From Chryseobacterium geocarposphaerae (GTDB lineage Bacteria; Bacteroidota; Bacteroidia; Flavobacteriales; Weeksellaceae): a stretch of DNA of 64,000 nt. Position numbers and translations under genes: made by a program. Positions 33,969 to 42,250 of this stretch are shown one piece after another; the first letter of the stretch is position 1; every line of letters begins with the position of its first letter. The stretch is from contig NZ_PGFD01000001.1 of the NCBI RefSeq assembly GCF_002797535.1, positions 1,860,001-1,924,000 on the forward strand, given 5' to 3'. The notes beneath the pieces were generated by a model. The model worked only from the letters and a program-made list of their open reading frames with translations, did not search any database and was not told where the DNA came from.

Positions 33969-34561
33969 TCAATAGGAATGGACTTTAGTCCATTTTACAA
34001 AAAATCATAAAATCAAATTTGGCTTTAGCCAAAACCTATTTAAAATTATATTTCTCAATAAATTCCTGATACTCCTCTGTAAATGGTTTCTTACTATGAT
34101 GGGTTTCTTGATTTTTAATATACTGCCTAACTGATTCAACCATAGATTCAGAAACAGAAACTGCAAAATATTCATCCTGCCAAGCAAATTTTTCTTTCGT
34201 CAATTGATTTTTATTTATCCAATGCGAAGATTCTCCTTTCAATAATTGAACAACTTTTTCAATATTTTGATTTGAGCTGAGAGAAATTAAACAGTGACAA
34301 TGATCCGAATAACCATTAACAATATCTAGAAAAATTCCTTTTTCAGTCGCATTTTCTTTAATATGTTTCCAAACTTTTATTTTTAATTCTGAAGTATTGA
34401 AATAAGGTATTCTATTTTTTGTCGAGAAAACGACATGAATATAAATTTTAATAAATGGCATTTGTGTTGTTTTGCCAAAAATATAAAATTCTTTCTTAGT
34501 TTGGCTAAAGCCATATTGATTGTATTAAAATTGGAAACGGGCTAAAGCCCGTTCCTATTGA
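33969..34561. mobile_element. IS200-like / REP-associated transposon
   Basis: One Y1 transposase gene bounded by paired inverted ends. The outer ends read TCAATAGGAA-Y-GG-R-CTTTAG-Y-CC at 33969 and, in reverse complement, at 34561, each holding a perfect 8-bp stem (AATGGACT/AGTCCATT; AACGGGCT/AGCCCGTT). The inner ends repeat the theme with GGCTTTAGCC (34021-34030) and GGCTAAAGCC (34503-34512). No target duplication is expected for this family. About 593 bases. Confidence 0.7.
34036..34461 (-). CDS. tnpA: IS200/IS605-family (REP-associated) tyrosine transposase
   Basis: 141 residues, the standard Y1 HUH transposase size. The HUH pair is His54-Cys-His56 in YSDHCHCLISL, and the nucleophile is Tyr114 with the helper Gln118 four residues later (YIKNQ), the spacing seen in IS608 TnpA. 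It starts IYIHVVFSTKNRIPYF as usual for this branch. It should cut single-stranded DNA at the flanking hairpins. No partner tnpB, so it is an IS200-type or domesticated RAYT gene. All catalytic residues are intact, so it could be active. Confidence 0.9.
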   Translation of the reverse strand: MPFIKIYIHVVFSTKNRIPYFNTSELKIKVWKHIKENATEKGIFLDIVNGYSDHCHCLISLSSNQNIEKVVQLLKGESSHWINKNQLTKEKFAWQDEYFAVSVSESMVESVRQYIKNQETHHSKKPFTEEYQEFIEKYNFK

Positions 34562-34585
34562 TAAAAATTAAGTTTAATTTTTGCA

Positions 34586-35089
34586 TCACAAATTAGGCAA
34601 ATATCTTTCCTCAATAATATTCAGGTGATGGTAATTGTGTCCGATAATCAGTTTACCGATGGTTTCTACGGAAATCTGATTTCCGTTAGCCGTTCCTATA
34701 TTATTTAGAACTGACGGATCCAATGTTTCCAGTAAAATTTGTGAAGATTTTCTAACAGTTTTATATTCTTCCAGTAAAGACTCCAAGCTTCTTCCATTAG
34801 CAAAAGACTGATCGGCATACAATTCTTCATCAAAACCCGGTAATTCATTTTTATCACCTCTTGAGAATGCTAAAATTCTGTATTGAAAAACTCTTTCTGT
34901 ATCTGATAAATGCAAAAGCAACTCTTTCAGAGTCCATTTTCCGTCTGCATAAGCAAAAAGCGATTGCTCCTCCGTAAGATTTGAAAAAATTTCAACTGTT
35001 TTTTCTCCCGATTTTTTTAATTCTCCCAACCAGTCTTCGGATGGAATATTGTCTAAATATCTTTGTACGTATTTTTGAAAATCAGTCAT
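34586..35089 (-). CDS. DinB family protein
   Basis: 167 residues, a four-helix DinB/YfiT-like fold. Family motifs: KWTLKELLLHLSDTERVFQYRILAF (metal-binding His in the second helix) and IGHNYHHLNIIEERYLP at the C-terminus with the His pair. Three histidines of this kind bind a divalent metal, and members act as thiol S-transferases (bacillithiol and others) or are uncharacterised. No evidence here for a DNA damage role. Follows the GNAT gene by 70 bases on the same strand. Confidence 0.85.
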   Translation of the reverse strand: MTDFQKYVQRYLDNIPSEDWLGELKKSGEKTVEIFSNLTEEQSLFAYADGKWTLKELLLHLSDTERVFQYRILAFSRGDKNELPGFDEELYADQSFANGRSLESLLEEYKTVRKSSQILLETLDPSVLNNIGTANGNQISVETIGKLIIGHNYHHLNIIEERYLPNL

Positions 35090-35159
35090 TTTTTAGTTAT
35101 AAGTTATTAATTATGAGTTATAAGCAGCCAAAATTAACGATTGACATTTGACATTTATA

Positions 35160-35606
35160 TTACTTATTTGTCCATTCGTAGAAATTCACCTCATCATAAA
35201 TTTCGAATCCGCAAGATGGGTATAGTTTATTTCCGATATCATTGGTTTTTCCTGTTTCAAGAAGAATCCCCGCAGCATCAGTTAATTTTGCAAGCTCTTT
35301 AGCATTGTCTATCAATTCTTTTGAAAAGCCTTTGCCACGATAATTTTCATCGACATATAAATCATTCAGCAGCCAATACCGTTTCATTCTTGTTGATGAA
35401 AACAATGGATATAGCTGGACAAAGCCAACTAACATCCCTTCACTTTCAGCAACAAAAATTTCAGAATCTTTGGTTTGAATTCTTTCAGTTAAAAAATTTT
35501 TAGCTGCCGGGATATCCGAATCTTTATGGTAAAAAATCCTGTACTGGTCAAACAATTCAGCCAATTGTTGCAAATCCTGAATTGTAGCTTTTCTGGTGTT
35601 TTTCAT
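35160..35606 (-). CDS. GNAT family N-acetyltransferase
   Basis: 148 residues. Acetyl-CoA binding motif A is LNDLYVDENYRGKGFSKELIDNAKELA (the RGKGF loop), with the later strand GILLETGKTNDIGNKLYPSCGFEIYDEV typical of small GNAT enzymes. The substrate is unknown; amines or small molecules are both possible. It is five bases downstream of the NTF2-like gene and upstream of DinB, so probably one transcript of three small genes. Confidence 0.88.
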   Translation of the reverse strand: MKNTRKATIQDLQQLAELFDQYRIFYHKDSDIPAAKNFLTERIQTKDSEIFVAESEGMLVGFVQLYPLFSSTRMKRYWLLNDLYVDENYRGKGFSKELIDNAKELAKLTDAAGILLETGKTNDIGNKLYPSCGFEIYDEVNFYEWTNK

Positions 35607-35611
35607 ATTAA

Positions 35612-36091
35612 TTATAAATGATGATCGTAGCTCAGCACGCGTTTCATTTTCCAGTTCTTTCCGTCCAAAATCCAGAGAATGGTAAATTTAGCCCGGCTTC
35701 CTTTATTCCATTTTCCCTGATAAAGTTCAGCAAAATCATGTTCTCCTTCCTGGATAAAAGCATACAACGTGTTATTGCTATACAAAGGATACACTTTCAT
35801 ACTGTTCGGAACCAGCTCCCGTTTTACCTTGTTAGGTCCACCACATATATTATTCTTAATAGAAGCTATAAAAGCCTCCTTTCCGGCAGTGATTCCACCT
35901 TTATCGTGGTAAAATTCAAGATCATCACTCACGATAGCATCATAATGAGAAAGATCACATCTATTGAATCCGACATCAAATATCAGACTATCTAACTTTT
36001 TTGCTGTTTTATACAATTCATCAGAATTTTTTACCTGAGCGTATGCAATCTGACCTAAAATCAATAACAATATAATCTGAATCTTTCTCAT
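35612..36091 (-). CDS. secreted NTF2-like (DUF4440-type) protein
   Basis: 159 residues with a signal peptide (IQIILLLILGQIAYAQ). The mature part follows the SnoaL/DUF4440 cone fold: an N-terminal helix (ELYKTAKKLDSLIFDVGFNR), then DLSHYDAIVSDDLEFYHDKGGITAGKEAFI, strands with YPLYSNNTLYAFIQEGEH, and the end FTILWILDGKNWKMKRVLSYDH. Such proteins often bind small molecules; the function here is unknown. First gene of the short GNAT-DinB run. Confidence 0.8.
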   Translation of the reverse strand: MRKIQIILLLILGQIAYAQVKNSDELYKTAKKLDSLIFDVGFNRCDLSHYDAIVSDDLEFYHDKGGITAGKEAFIASIKNNICGGPNKVKRELVPNSMKVYPLYSNNTLYAFIQEGEHDFAELYQGKWNKGSRAKFTILWILDGKNWKMKRVLSYDHHL

Positions 36092-36117
36092 GATGTTTTA
36101 TTTTAAATATTTTCAAT

Positions 36118-36178
36118 ACCTTGTCATTCTGATGGAAGTAAACGTATAGATTCTTCACTACGTTCAGAATGACAAGGT
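36118..36178. repeat. dispersed palindromic repeat, copy 1
   Basis: Perfect 15-bp arms ACCTTGTCATTCTGA / TCAGAATGACAAGGT (36118-36132, 36164-36178). The interior AGATTCTTCACTACG is also found in the copy at 63042-63114, so this is a repeat family rather than a simple terminator. Confidence 0.7.
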
Positions 36179-36191
36179 GCTACTTTAAAAA

Positions 36192-37331
36192 TTAAGAAAA
36201 AGCTTTTTCCAAATCTGCAATAAGATCTTCCGCATCTTCAATTCCAACACTTAAACGAACTAAATCATCCGTAATTCCCAATTCAGCACGTTTTTCAGCA
36301 GGAATAGAAGCGTGTGTCATCAAAGCGGGATGATTCGCTAAAGACTCTACTCCACCAAGAGATTCTGCTAAAGTGAAAACCTTTACTTTTTCCAGGAATT
36401 TGATTGCATCTTCTTTTTTACCGGATTTGAAAGTGAAAGAAACCATTCCTCCGAAATCTTTCATCTGAGATTTTGCCAGTTCATATTGCGGATGAGATTC
36501 CAATCCCGGATAAATTACTTTGTCTACTGCGGGATGAGACTCCAAATATTTCGCTACCGCCATTCCGTTTTCAGAATGTCTCTGAACTCTTAAAGCCAAT
36601 GTTTTAATTCCTCTCAATACCAAATAAGAATCGTGTGGACCTAAAATTCCTCCACTCGCAAATTGGATGAAGTGAAGCTTATCTCCCAATTCAGCATCTT
36701 TTGCAATCAAAGCTCCTGCAATAACATCAGAGTGACCTCCTAAATATTTAGTTGCAGAATGCATTACAATATCAGCACCCAAATCAATCGGCCTCTGAAG
36801 ATATGGCGTTGCAAAGGTATTATCAACCGCAACTAAAATATCTTTTCCTTTTGCAACTTCTACCACCGCTTTAATATCAACCAGTTTCATCAATGGATTG
36901 GTTGGAGTTTCCACCCAGATTAATTTCGTTTTATCGGTAATAATATCAGCAATCTTTGAAGCATTATCAAAATTCACGAATGTAAATTTCAACTGATATT
37001 TTTCGAAAAGTCTGGTGAACATTCGGTAGGTTCCTCCATATAAATCATCCACTGCAATAACCTCATCACCCGGATTTAATAATTTCAAAACACAATCAAT
37101 CGCAGCTAAACCTGAACCGAAAGCCAAACCTCTCGCTCCGTTTTCGATGCTTGCCAAAGAGTCCTCCAAAGCCTGTCTTGTAGGATTTGCAGCTCTTGAA
37201 TATTCATAACCGGAATGTACTCCCGGACTTTTTTGTGCGAATGTAGACGTTAAAAATACAGGAACATTCACAGAACCTGTAGCCGATTCGTGGTGTTGTC
37301 CTCCGTGTATAACTTTTGTATTAAAATTCAT
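36192..37331 (-). CDS. metB: cystathionine gamma-synthase / trans-sulfuration PLP enzyme
   Basis: 379 residues, Cys/Met metabolism PLP family. Forms cystathionine from an activated homoserine and cysteine in methionine synthesis, or splits it in the reverse route. PLP lysine Lys195 in HSATKYLGGHSDV; YSRAANPTR (44-52) and WVETPTNPLMKLVD are family signatures. Cystathionine beta- and gamma-lyases share these motifs, so the exact reaction is uncertain. No SAM or other riboswitch seen in the 121-base gap upstream, which holds a palindromic repeat. Monocistronic. Confidence 0.85.
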   Translation of the reverse strand: MNFNTKVIHGGQHHESATGSVNVPVFLTSTFAQKSPGVHSGYEYSRAANPTRQALEDSLASIENGARGLAFGSGLAAIDCVLKLLNPGDEVIAVDDLYGGTYRMFTRLFEKYQLKFTFVNFDNASKIADIITDKTKLIWVETPTNPLMKLVDIKAVVEVAKGKDILVAVDNTFATPYLQRPIDLGADIVMHSATKYLGGHSDVIAGALIAKDAELGDKLHFIQFASGGILGPHDSYLVLRGIKTLALRVQRHSENGMAVAKYLESHPAVDKVIYPGLESHPQYELAKSQMKDFGGMVSFTFKSGKKEDAIKFLEKVKVFTLAESLGGVESLANHPALMTHASIPAEKRAELGITDDLVRLSVGIEDAEDLIADLEKAFS

Positions 37332-37339
37332 AATATTTT

Positions 37340-37448
37340 GCTTTTAGCTTATTGCTTTTGGCATTTAGCTTTACAACTAACCTGCCAAAGTTCTATTATT
37401 ATTTGCTTAATACTTTTAGCAAAAAGCCAATTGCCAATTGCTAAAAGC
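37340..37448. repeat. palindromic intergenic repeat between gldC and metB
   Basis: GCTTTTAGC (37340-37348) and its exact complement GCTAAAAGC (37440-37448) enclose TTGC/TTGGC repeats (CAATTGCCAATTG). Looks like a worn member of a small inverted repeat family. Confidence 0.4.
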
Positions 37449-37452
37449 GGTT

Positions 37453-37779
37453 TTACATTTTTATGGCAGATTTAATAGCAAATTCTTCTGCTATCTGCTC
37501 CATCCACTGTGCCACATCTTCTTCCCCTGTCGCTCTTTGATACGTATTTCCAAGAGAAACCAAAACCTGATGAATAAACATTTTCATTTGGTCAACCGGC
37601 ATTTCCTTGGTCCAAAGATCAATTCTTAATGCTTCCATTGCTTTATCATCCCAAACAGAGATCATGGTTGCTTTGGTTTCCTCTTTTTCGATTCCTCCAT
37701 CCTGCGCATTCCAGGTAATAGTTTCCGGAATGTGGTTTTCATCTAATTCTACATCTATCGTAATCTGAGTTTTTCTCAT
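37453..37779 (-). CDS. gldC: gliding motility protein GldC
   Basis: 108 residues. KTQITIDVELDENHIPETITWNAQDGG, followed by VWDDKAMEALRIDLWTKEMPVDQMKMFIHQVL, matches GldC throughout. A small soluble accessory protein of the Bacteroidota gliding apparatus; loss in Flavobacterium johnsoniae weakens gliding. It follows gldB by 25 bases, the usual order. Chryseobacteria are mostly non-gliding, yet keep the genes alongside the T9SS. Confidence 0.93.
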   Translation of the reverse strand: MRKTQITIDVELDENHIPETITWNAQDGGIEKEETKATMISVWDDKAMEALRIDLWTKEMPVDQMKMFIHQVLVSLGNTYQRATGEEDVAQWMEQIAEEFAIKSAIKM

Positions 37780-37804
37780 TCTTTCTATTTTTCTAATTCT
37801 TTAA

Positions 37805-38782
37805 TTAATTTTTAGGCTTATATCCTGATTGGTTGAAAATGGTCTGTGCATCTATTTTTAAGAAATCCACCAGTTTCGTTTCCGGATTTTGTTTTAAGTA
37901 AGATTTACAAATCTGCCACCCAGTAAAAATACCGATCTGAGGAGAAGATTCATTATCTATTTCTGTATAAAATTTTGAGAACGGTCCCGGAGAAATAAAA
38001 CGTTCTACCAATCTGGGATCATCGCTGAACACTAAATTACTCTCCACAAAATAATTCCAGATATTCGCTTCATTGGTAACCGCCCAGTCGTATTGTTTTT
38101 GAGTGTAATTCATTTTAAGATAATCCGGGAAGTTTGGTAAAAAGGCATCCTGAAGGGTCATAATCTTCCCATTAAGAATCAGCTGATCTACAAACTTCTG
38201 TTCTGTTGGAGCTGTTACTATATTCTCTGCAAAAATTTGGGAAACTTTGGGCACAATATTAGCCGGGTTCATAGATTTTTGGAAATATAGTTCCAATCCT
38301 TTATAATTAGGGTTTCCATCTCCCATAAATCCTGTAATATCAATAAACAAGAACCCAGTTTTTTCATCATAAATAATCGGATCCTGAGCCATTTGCAAAG
38401 CAGACGAAAATAAGTATACTTTCGGGCTGTTAAATTTGGGGTAATAGTATTTTATGTGTGAAAATAATTCCTGAAGCTCAGTCTGAAGTTTGTTAACATC
38501 TATTTTATGAATTGCCTCATTGTAGATTTTAATTTCATTCCCATCCGTTCTTCTTTTTGCAAAATCTTCATCAGGCACTGTTCCCTGAAACCACGGAAAT
38601 TGAGTTTTAAACTGCTCCAACGGAACATTTTTATCATAAAACATTTTAGAAATATCCACCACCTGCACTTTTTCTGCCGGCTTTTCGATTTCTACCTTCC
38701 ATTGTGACTCCTGCTCTTTTTTACACGAATCTAAGCTTAAAACTAAAATGGAAGAAAGTATAGCAATTCGGAAAATCTTCAT
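37805..38782 (-). CDS. gldB: gliding motility lipoprotein GldB
   Basis: 325 residues from ATG 38782; a longer frame adds 8 residues before the signal. Lipobox LDSC (Cys20). The mature part has DVSKMFYD-like wording (VVDISKMFYDKNVPLEQFKTQFPWFQGTVPDEDFAKRR) and YPKFNSPKVYLFSSALQ, as in GldB. A zinc-protease-like arrangement reported for the family is not obvious by eye. Essential for gliding in F. johnsoniae. Operon with gldC; divergent from nadE, a common arrangement in this class. TATTTTTG box upstream. Confidence 0.92.
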   Translation of the reverse strand: MKIFRIAILSSILVLSLDSCKKEQESQWKVEIEKPAEKVQVVDISKMFYDKNVPLEQFKTQFPWFQGTVPDEDFAKRRTDGNEIKIYNEAIHKIDVNKLQTELQELFSHIKYYYPKFNSPKVYLFSSALQMAQDPIIYDEKTGFLFIDITGFMGDGNPNYKGLELYFQKSMNPANIVPKVSQIFAENIVTAPTEQKFVDQLILNGKIMTLQDAFLPNFPDYLKMNYTQKQYDWAVTNEANIWNYFVESNLVFSDDPRLVERFISPGPFSKFYTEIDNESSPQIGIFTGWQICKSYLKQNPETKLVDFLKIDAQTIFNQSGYKPKN

Positions 38783-38807
38783 TATTTTTACATCGTTTTT
38801 AAACACA

Positions 38808-38815
38808 CAAAAATA
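38808..38815 (-). promoter_or_regulatory. -7 promoter box of gldB-gldC
   Basis: TATTTTTG on the minus strand fits TAnnTTTG, 26 bases before the gldB ATG. Confidence 0.4.
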
Positions 38816-38974
38816 AGGAATATAATCGGAAAATATTCAATTGTGAGGTTGATAAGTTATCGGAAGACAAGGTAGCCATATTGTTTTTTAAAGCAACAAA
38901 TTATCACCATAACAACCTGTAAATCAATTGCAATTTTAACTAATTTAACGATTCAACGATTTAACAATAAAAAT

Positions 38975-39769
38975 ATGCAGACACAAAAAGTAATAGATCA
39001 TATCGTAAACTGGCTGAAAGATTATGCCACCAAAGCAAATGTAAAAGGATATGTAATAGGAGTTTCGGGCGGTGTAGATTCCGGTGTGGTTTCTACCTTA
39101 TGTGCCATGACCGGGCTTGAAGTTTTGCTTTTGGAAATGCCGATTAGGCAAAAGCAGGATCAGGTAAACCGAGCTCAGGATCATATTGAAGATTTAAAAA
39201 GAAGATTTCCGAATGTTCAGGGAAAGAGAATTGATCTGACTCCCGTTTTTGAAACTTTCGAAAACAGTGTAGAAGACCATGTGGAAGGAAGATGGAGCAA
39301 CAATTTATCTTTGGCCAATACAAGATCCCGTTTCAGAATGGTTACTCTATATTATTTTGGTCAGCTTCACGGACTTTTAGTTTGCGGAACAGGAAATAAA
39401 GTGGAAGACTTCGGGATTGGTTTTTACACCAAATACGGAGATGGCGGTGTAGATGTTTCTCCAATTGCCGATCTTTATAAAACTGAAGTTTACCAACTGG
39501 CAAAAGAATTAAACCTTATTGAAAGTATTCAGAATGCAATTCCTACGGACGGACTTTGGGATGCGGAAAGAACCGACGAAGATCAAATTGGTGCAACTTA
39601 TCCTGAGCTTGAAAAAATTCAGAAAGAATACGGAACTAAAGCAGTGGAAGACTATGAAGGTCGCGATAAAGAAGTCTTTATGATTTTTGACAGAATGCAT
39701 AAAGCGGCAAAACATAAAATGGTTCCGATTCCTATCTGTGATATTCCGGAAGAGTGGAGAGAAGGGTAA
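38975..39769 (+). CDS. nadE: ammonia-dependent NAD+ synthetase
   Basis: 264 residues. Amidates nicotinic acid adenine dinucleotide to NAD+ with ATP. The PP-loop is SGGVDSG (31-37), and ARTRSRFRM-like NTRSRFRMVTLYYFG and GTGNKVEDFGIGFYTKYGDGGVD are the NadE signatures. No glutaminase domain, so it uses free ammonia. Divergent from gldB, followed 52 bases later by the barnase-like gene, which is probably separate. Confidence 0.95.
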   Translation: MQTQKVIDHIVNWLKDYATKANVKGYVIGVSGGVDSGVVSTLCAMTGLEVLLLEMPIRQKQDQVNRAQDHIEDLKRRFPNVQGKRIDLTPVFETFENSVEDHVEGRWSNNLSLANTRSRFRMVTLYYFGQLHGLLVCGTGNKVEDFGIGFYTKYGDGGVDVSPIADLYKTEVYQLAKELNLIESIQNAIPTDGLWDAERTDEDQIGATYPELEKIQKEYGTKAVEDYEGRDKEVFMIFDRMHKAAKHKMVPIPICDIPEEWREG

Positions 39770-39821
39770 AATTAATGTAGGAATGCCAAATTGATGATTA
39801 CCACATTCAAATTTTTAAACT

Positions 39822-40325
39822 ATGAATGCTAAAACAAGATCTCTTTTCTTCATCTGCTTAGGACTGCTTTTCGGAATGTCCGTTATGTATGTCTATAATA
39901 ACTTTATTAAAGATAAAAATTCTCCTCAACAGGAAAAGATAATTAATAATGAAAGTTATTTTCAAACGAAACAAGGGAATACATCTGAAAACAGTAGTGA
40001 AATTTATTCTATTACAGAAGAAACAAAAGTTATTTCTTATGTAAAACAAAATCACAAGCTTCCTGATTATTATATTACAAAAAATGAAGCAAGGAAACAC
40101 GGCTGGAATCCTTCAAAAGGGAATCTTTGTGACGTTTTGCCAGGAAAAGCTATTGGCGGAGATCATTTTGGAAACAGAGAAGGTAAACTCCCTAAAGGAC
40201 AACAATATTTTGAAGCTGATGTGAATTACCATTGCGGAAGCAGAAATGCAGACCGTATTATTTTCACCAAAAATGGCGATGTTTATTTAACGAAAAACCA
40301 TTATAAAAGCTTTGAGAAGCAATAA
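39822..40325 (+). CDS. barnase-like ribonuclease (N1/T1 family), membrane-anchored or secreted
   Basis: 167 residues. One hydrophobic segment at 7-26, a polar linker to about 70, then a barnase domain: HKLPDYYITKNEARKHGWNPSKGNLCDVLPGKAIGGDHFGNREGKLP. The catalytic set aligns with barnase: Glu131 (YFEADVNY, barnase Glu73), Arg141 and Arg145 (GSRNADR, Arg83 and Arg87), His160 (NHYKSF, His102). It should cleave RNA. No clear signal-peptidase site follows the hydrophobic part, so it may stay anchored. The inhibitor gene follows 19 bases later. Confidence 0.92.
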   Translation: MNAKTRSLFFICLGLLFGMSVMYVYNNFIKDKNSPQQEKIINNESYFQTKQGNTSENSSEIYSITEETKVISYVKQNHKLPDYYITKNEARKHGWNPSKGNLCDVLPGKAIGGDHFGNREGKLPKGQQYFEADVNYHCGSRNADRIIFTKNGDVYLTKNHYKSFEKQ

Positions 40326-40344
40326 CAAAAATTAAAAAAGTAAT

Positions 40345-40644
40345 ATGCACACAATATATATAGATTTTACGGACATAGGAGATTATGAAGATTTCTATGC
40401 TCAATTAAAAGAAAAGCTACCGCTTCCCGAGTATTTTGGGGAGAATCTGGATGCGTTAGCTGATGTCATTACCGGAGAACTGGAAATGCCTCTTCATTTA
40501 GAGTTTGTGAATATGAGTATTGACCAACTGGAGATTTTCGAAGATTTATTAGCAACATTGGAAGACATCGAGGATGAGATGGAAGATTTTACTTTCACTT
40601 ATTATTTGGAGCAATACGAGGATAATGACGAAGAAGAAAAATAA
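40345..40644 (+). CDS. barstar-like ribonuclease inhibitor
   Basis: 99 residues, cytoplasmic. EYFGENLDALADVITGEL matches the barstar inhibitory helix: Asp36 and Asp40 stand for barstar Asp35 and Asp39, which block the barnase active site. The Trp at the barstar 38 position is Ala39 here. The C-terminal third is very acidic (EDIEDEMEDF, EQYEDNDEEE). Placed directly after the barnase-like gene and before a terminator, so the two form an enzyme-immunity pair that protects the producing cell. Confidence 0.92.
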   Translation: MHTIYIDFTDIGDYEDFYAQLKEKLPLPEYFGENLDALADVITGELEMPLHLEFVNMSIDQLEIFEDLLATLEDIEDEMEDFTFTYYLEQYEDNDEEEK

Positions 40645-40656
40645 GGCTAAATATAA

Positions 40657-40688
40657 CAAAACTCGCAGATTGCTCTGCGAGTTTTTTG
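40657..40688 (+). terminator. terminator of the barnase-barstar unit
   Basis: Stem AAAACTCGCAG / CTGCGAGTTTT (40658-40668, 40674-40684) followed by TT. Confidence 0.8.
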
Positions 40689-40724
40689 GTCTAAGGTGTC
40701 AAAGTGAATCTGTCTAATACTTAT

Positions 40725-42038
40725 TTACCGCTTTATGAATTTATAATTCTGTTGTTTTCCCCCCTTAACAGAATATTGCAATAGATAATCTCCACTTAAT
40801 AAAGACGACACGTCAATCTGATGATCTACCGAGTTGAATGATTTCACTTTTTGCCCGACCATATTATAAATTTCAACCTTATCAATTTTTTCAACACCTT
40901 TAAAATAAAGGATATCCGTTACCGGATTTGGATAAATTCCTATATCATTATTATCCTTCACATGATCCTTCACCGATAAATATTGTGTAAGATCCAAATA
41001 AAAACCTACGATTTGCCCCGATGCATTCAAACCTGTTCCTGCAATTTTTTTCCCGTCCTGGGAAATTGCCAAAGGTAATCCCATCGTTACTCCATTGGTT
41101 GCTATTCCCAATGATGTTGCATAATCGTTAAGGTTAACACGCCCATTGGCCGCAGTCCAAATAAAGCCTTCTCCAGACATCGGAGGTGCAGAAAACGCCC
41201 TGAAAAACCCTACTACAGTTGTTCCATCAGCAGATATTCCTGTTGCACCACCCCTGAAGAAGACCGAGGAATTTGGATGTGTTATATATGTTACTCCCGA
41301 TGTTGTATTCCAGACATAAGGATTAGGCAATGCTGAACCTATAATTGTATTTCCATCTGCAGAAACTGCTCCGGCTTCACCTAGATTATTTCCACCACTA
41401 TCCGTAATAAAGCTCTCCACACCATTTACCCATCTTGCTCCGCTTCTCGTTCCCGTTGTTTCATCTTGCCAGCCAACAATTACAGTTCCGTCGGTATTCA
41501 CGGCATTTGCTCTTGAACTTCTTCCTGAAACAATACTTCCTAAATCTACCACTCCACCTGCAGCATCCCATTTTACTGCGTGCGCAGTAGCCGCAGTAAG
41601 CCAGCCCAAACCAACCAATATAGTTCCATTCGCGTTCATTCCCCAAGTGGAACTTACAGATCCGTCCCAACCTGTAGGAACAAGTCCTCCCCTGTTCGTC
41701 CACGTAGAAGTAGCTACATCATAAGTGGCTATTTCGTTAAACCCTGTCGCAGAGTTCGTTGTTGAAGATGCAATTTTGGTCCCATCATTGGAAACAACCG
41801 TTCTTCCTGCTGCAGGGTAACCATTTGTAAGCGCTCCTATCTGTACAAGCCCACCGGCTGCAGACCATTTATAAATTGCACCTGCACTGGTATGCATACT
41901 TACAACCCCATTATCAGAAACAGCACCTACATTGTAATTGCCAGTTCCCATTACAGTAAGCTGTGCTTTTGTAATTCCAAAATTCAACAAGCAATACTCC
42001 GCCAATACTTTAATTGAAAGATTGTAAATTTTTTTCAT
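40725..42038 (-). CDS. T9SS type A protein with HAF-type repeats
   Basis: 437 residues with a signal peptide (to ITKAQ). Residues 25-340 are repeated units of about 45 with VVSNDGTKIA, MNANGTILVGLGW, AVNTDGTVIVGWQ, AVSADGNTIIGSA, GISADGTTVVGFF and AISQDGKKIAGTG, the pattern of extracellular HAF or propeller-like repeats. The last 75 residues are a type A sorting domain (IYPNPVTDILYFKG, VEIYNMVGQKVKSF, LLSGDYLLQYSV). Exported by the type IX system to the surface. Function unknown. Confidence 0.85.
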   Translation of the reverse strand: MKKIYNLSIKVLAEYCLLNFGITKAQLTVMGTGNYNVGAVSDNGVVSMHTSAGAIYKWSAAGGLVQIGALTNGYPAAGRTVVSNDGTKIASSTTNSATGFNEIATYDVATSTWTNRGGLVPTGWDGSVSSTWGMNANGTILVGLGWLTAATAHAVKWDAAGGVVDLGSIVSGRSSRANAVNTDGTVIVGWQDETTGTRSGARWVNGVESFITDSGGNNLGEAGAVSADGNTIIGSALPNPYVWNTTSGVTYITHPNSSVFFRGGATGISADGTTVVGFFRAFSAPPMSGEGFIWTAANGRVNLNDYATSLGIATNGVTMGLPLAISQDGKKIAGTGLNASGQIVGFYLDLTQYLSVKDHVKDNNDIGIYPNPVTDILYFKGVEKIDKVEIYNMVGQKVKSFNSVDHQIDVSSLLSGDYLLQYSVKGGKQQNYKFIKR

Positions 42039-42250
42039 ACTTTGTTATATTTAATATTTTGAATTGGTGGGAACAATATTAATATTATATTTACCCAATT
42101 AAAAGAAATTGTCTTTTATAATTCGTGAAATTCAAAAGAATAAAATATATAAAAATCTAAAAACCAACCACATAAACGAATAGCGTATTGAAGATAACTT
42201 TTAACAAGATTATTCACAAAAACAAAGAAAACAAATTATTGCTTCAGAAA

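Noticed and set aside
37332..37452. SAM or other riboswitch before metB
   Set aside because: The gap is short and holds only a palindromic repeat; no conserved riboswitch core seen.
39822..40644. Polymorphic toxin or contact-dependent inhibition locus
   Set aside because: The enzyme has only a short linker and no T9SS, RHS or large N-terminal module; it is a simple secreted or anchored RNase pair.
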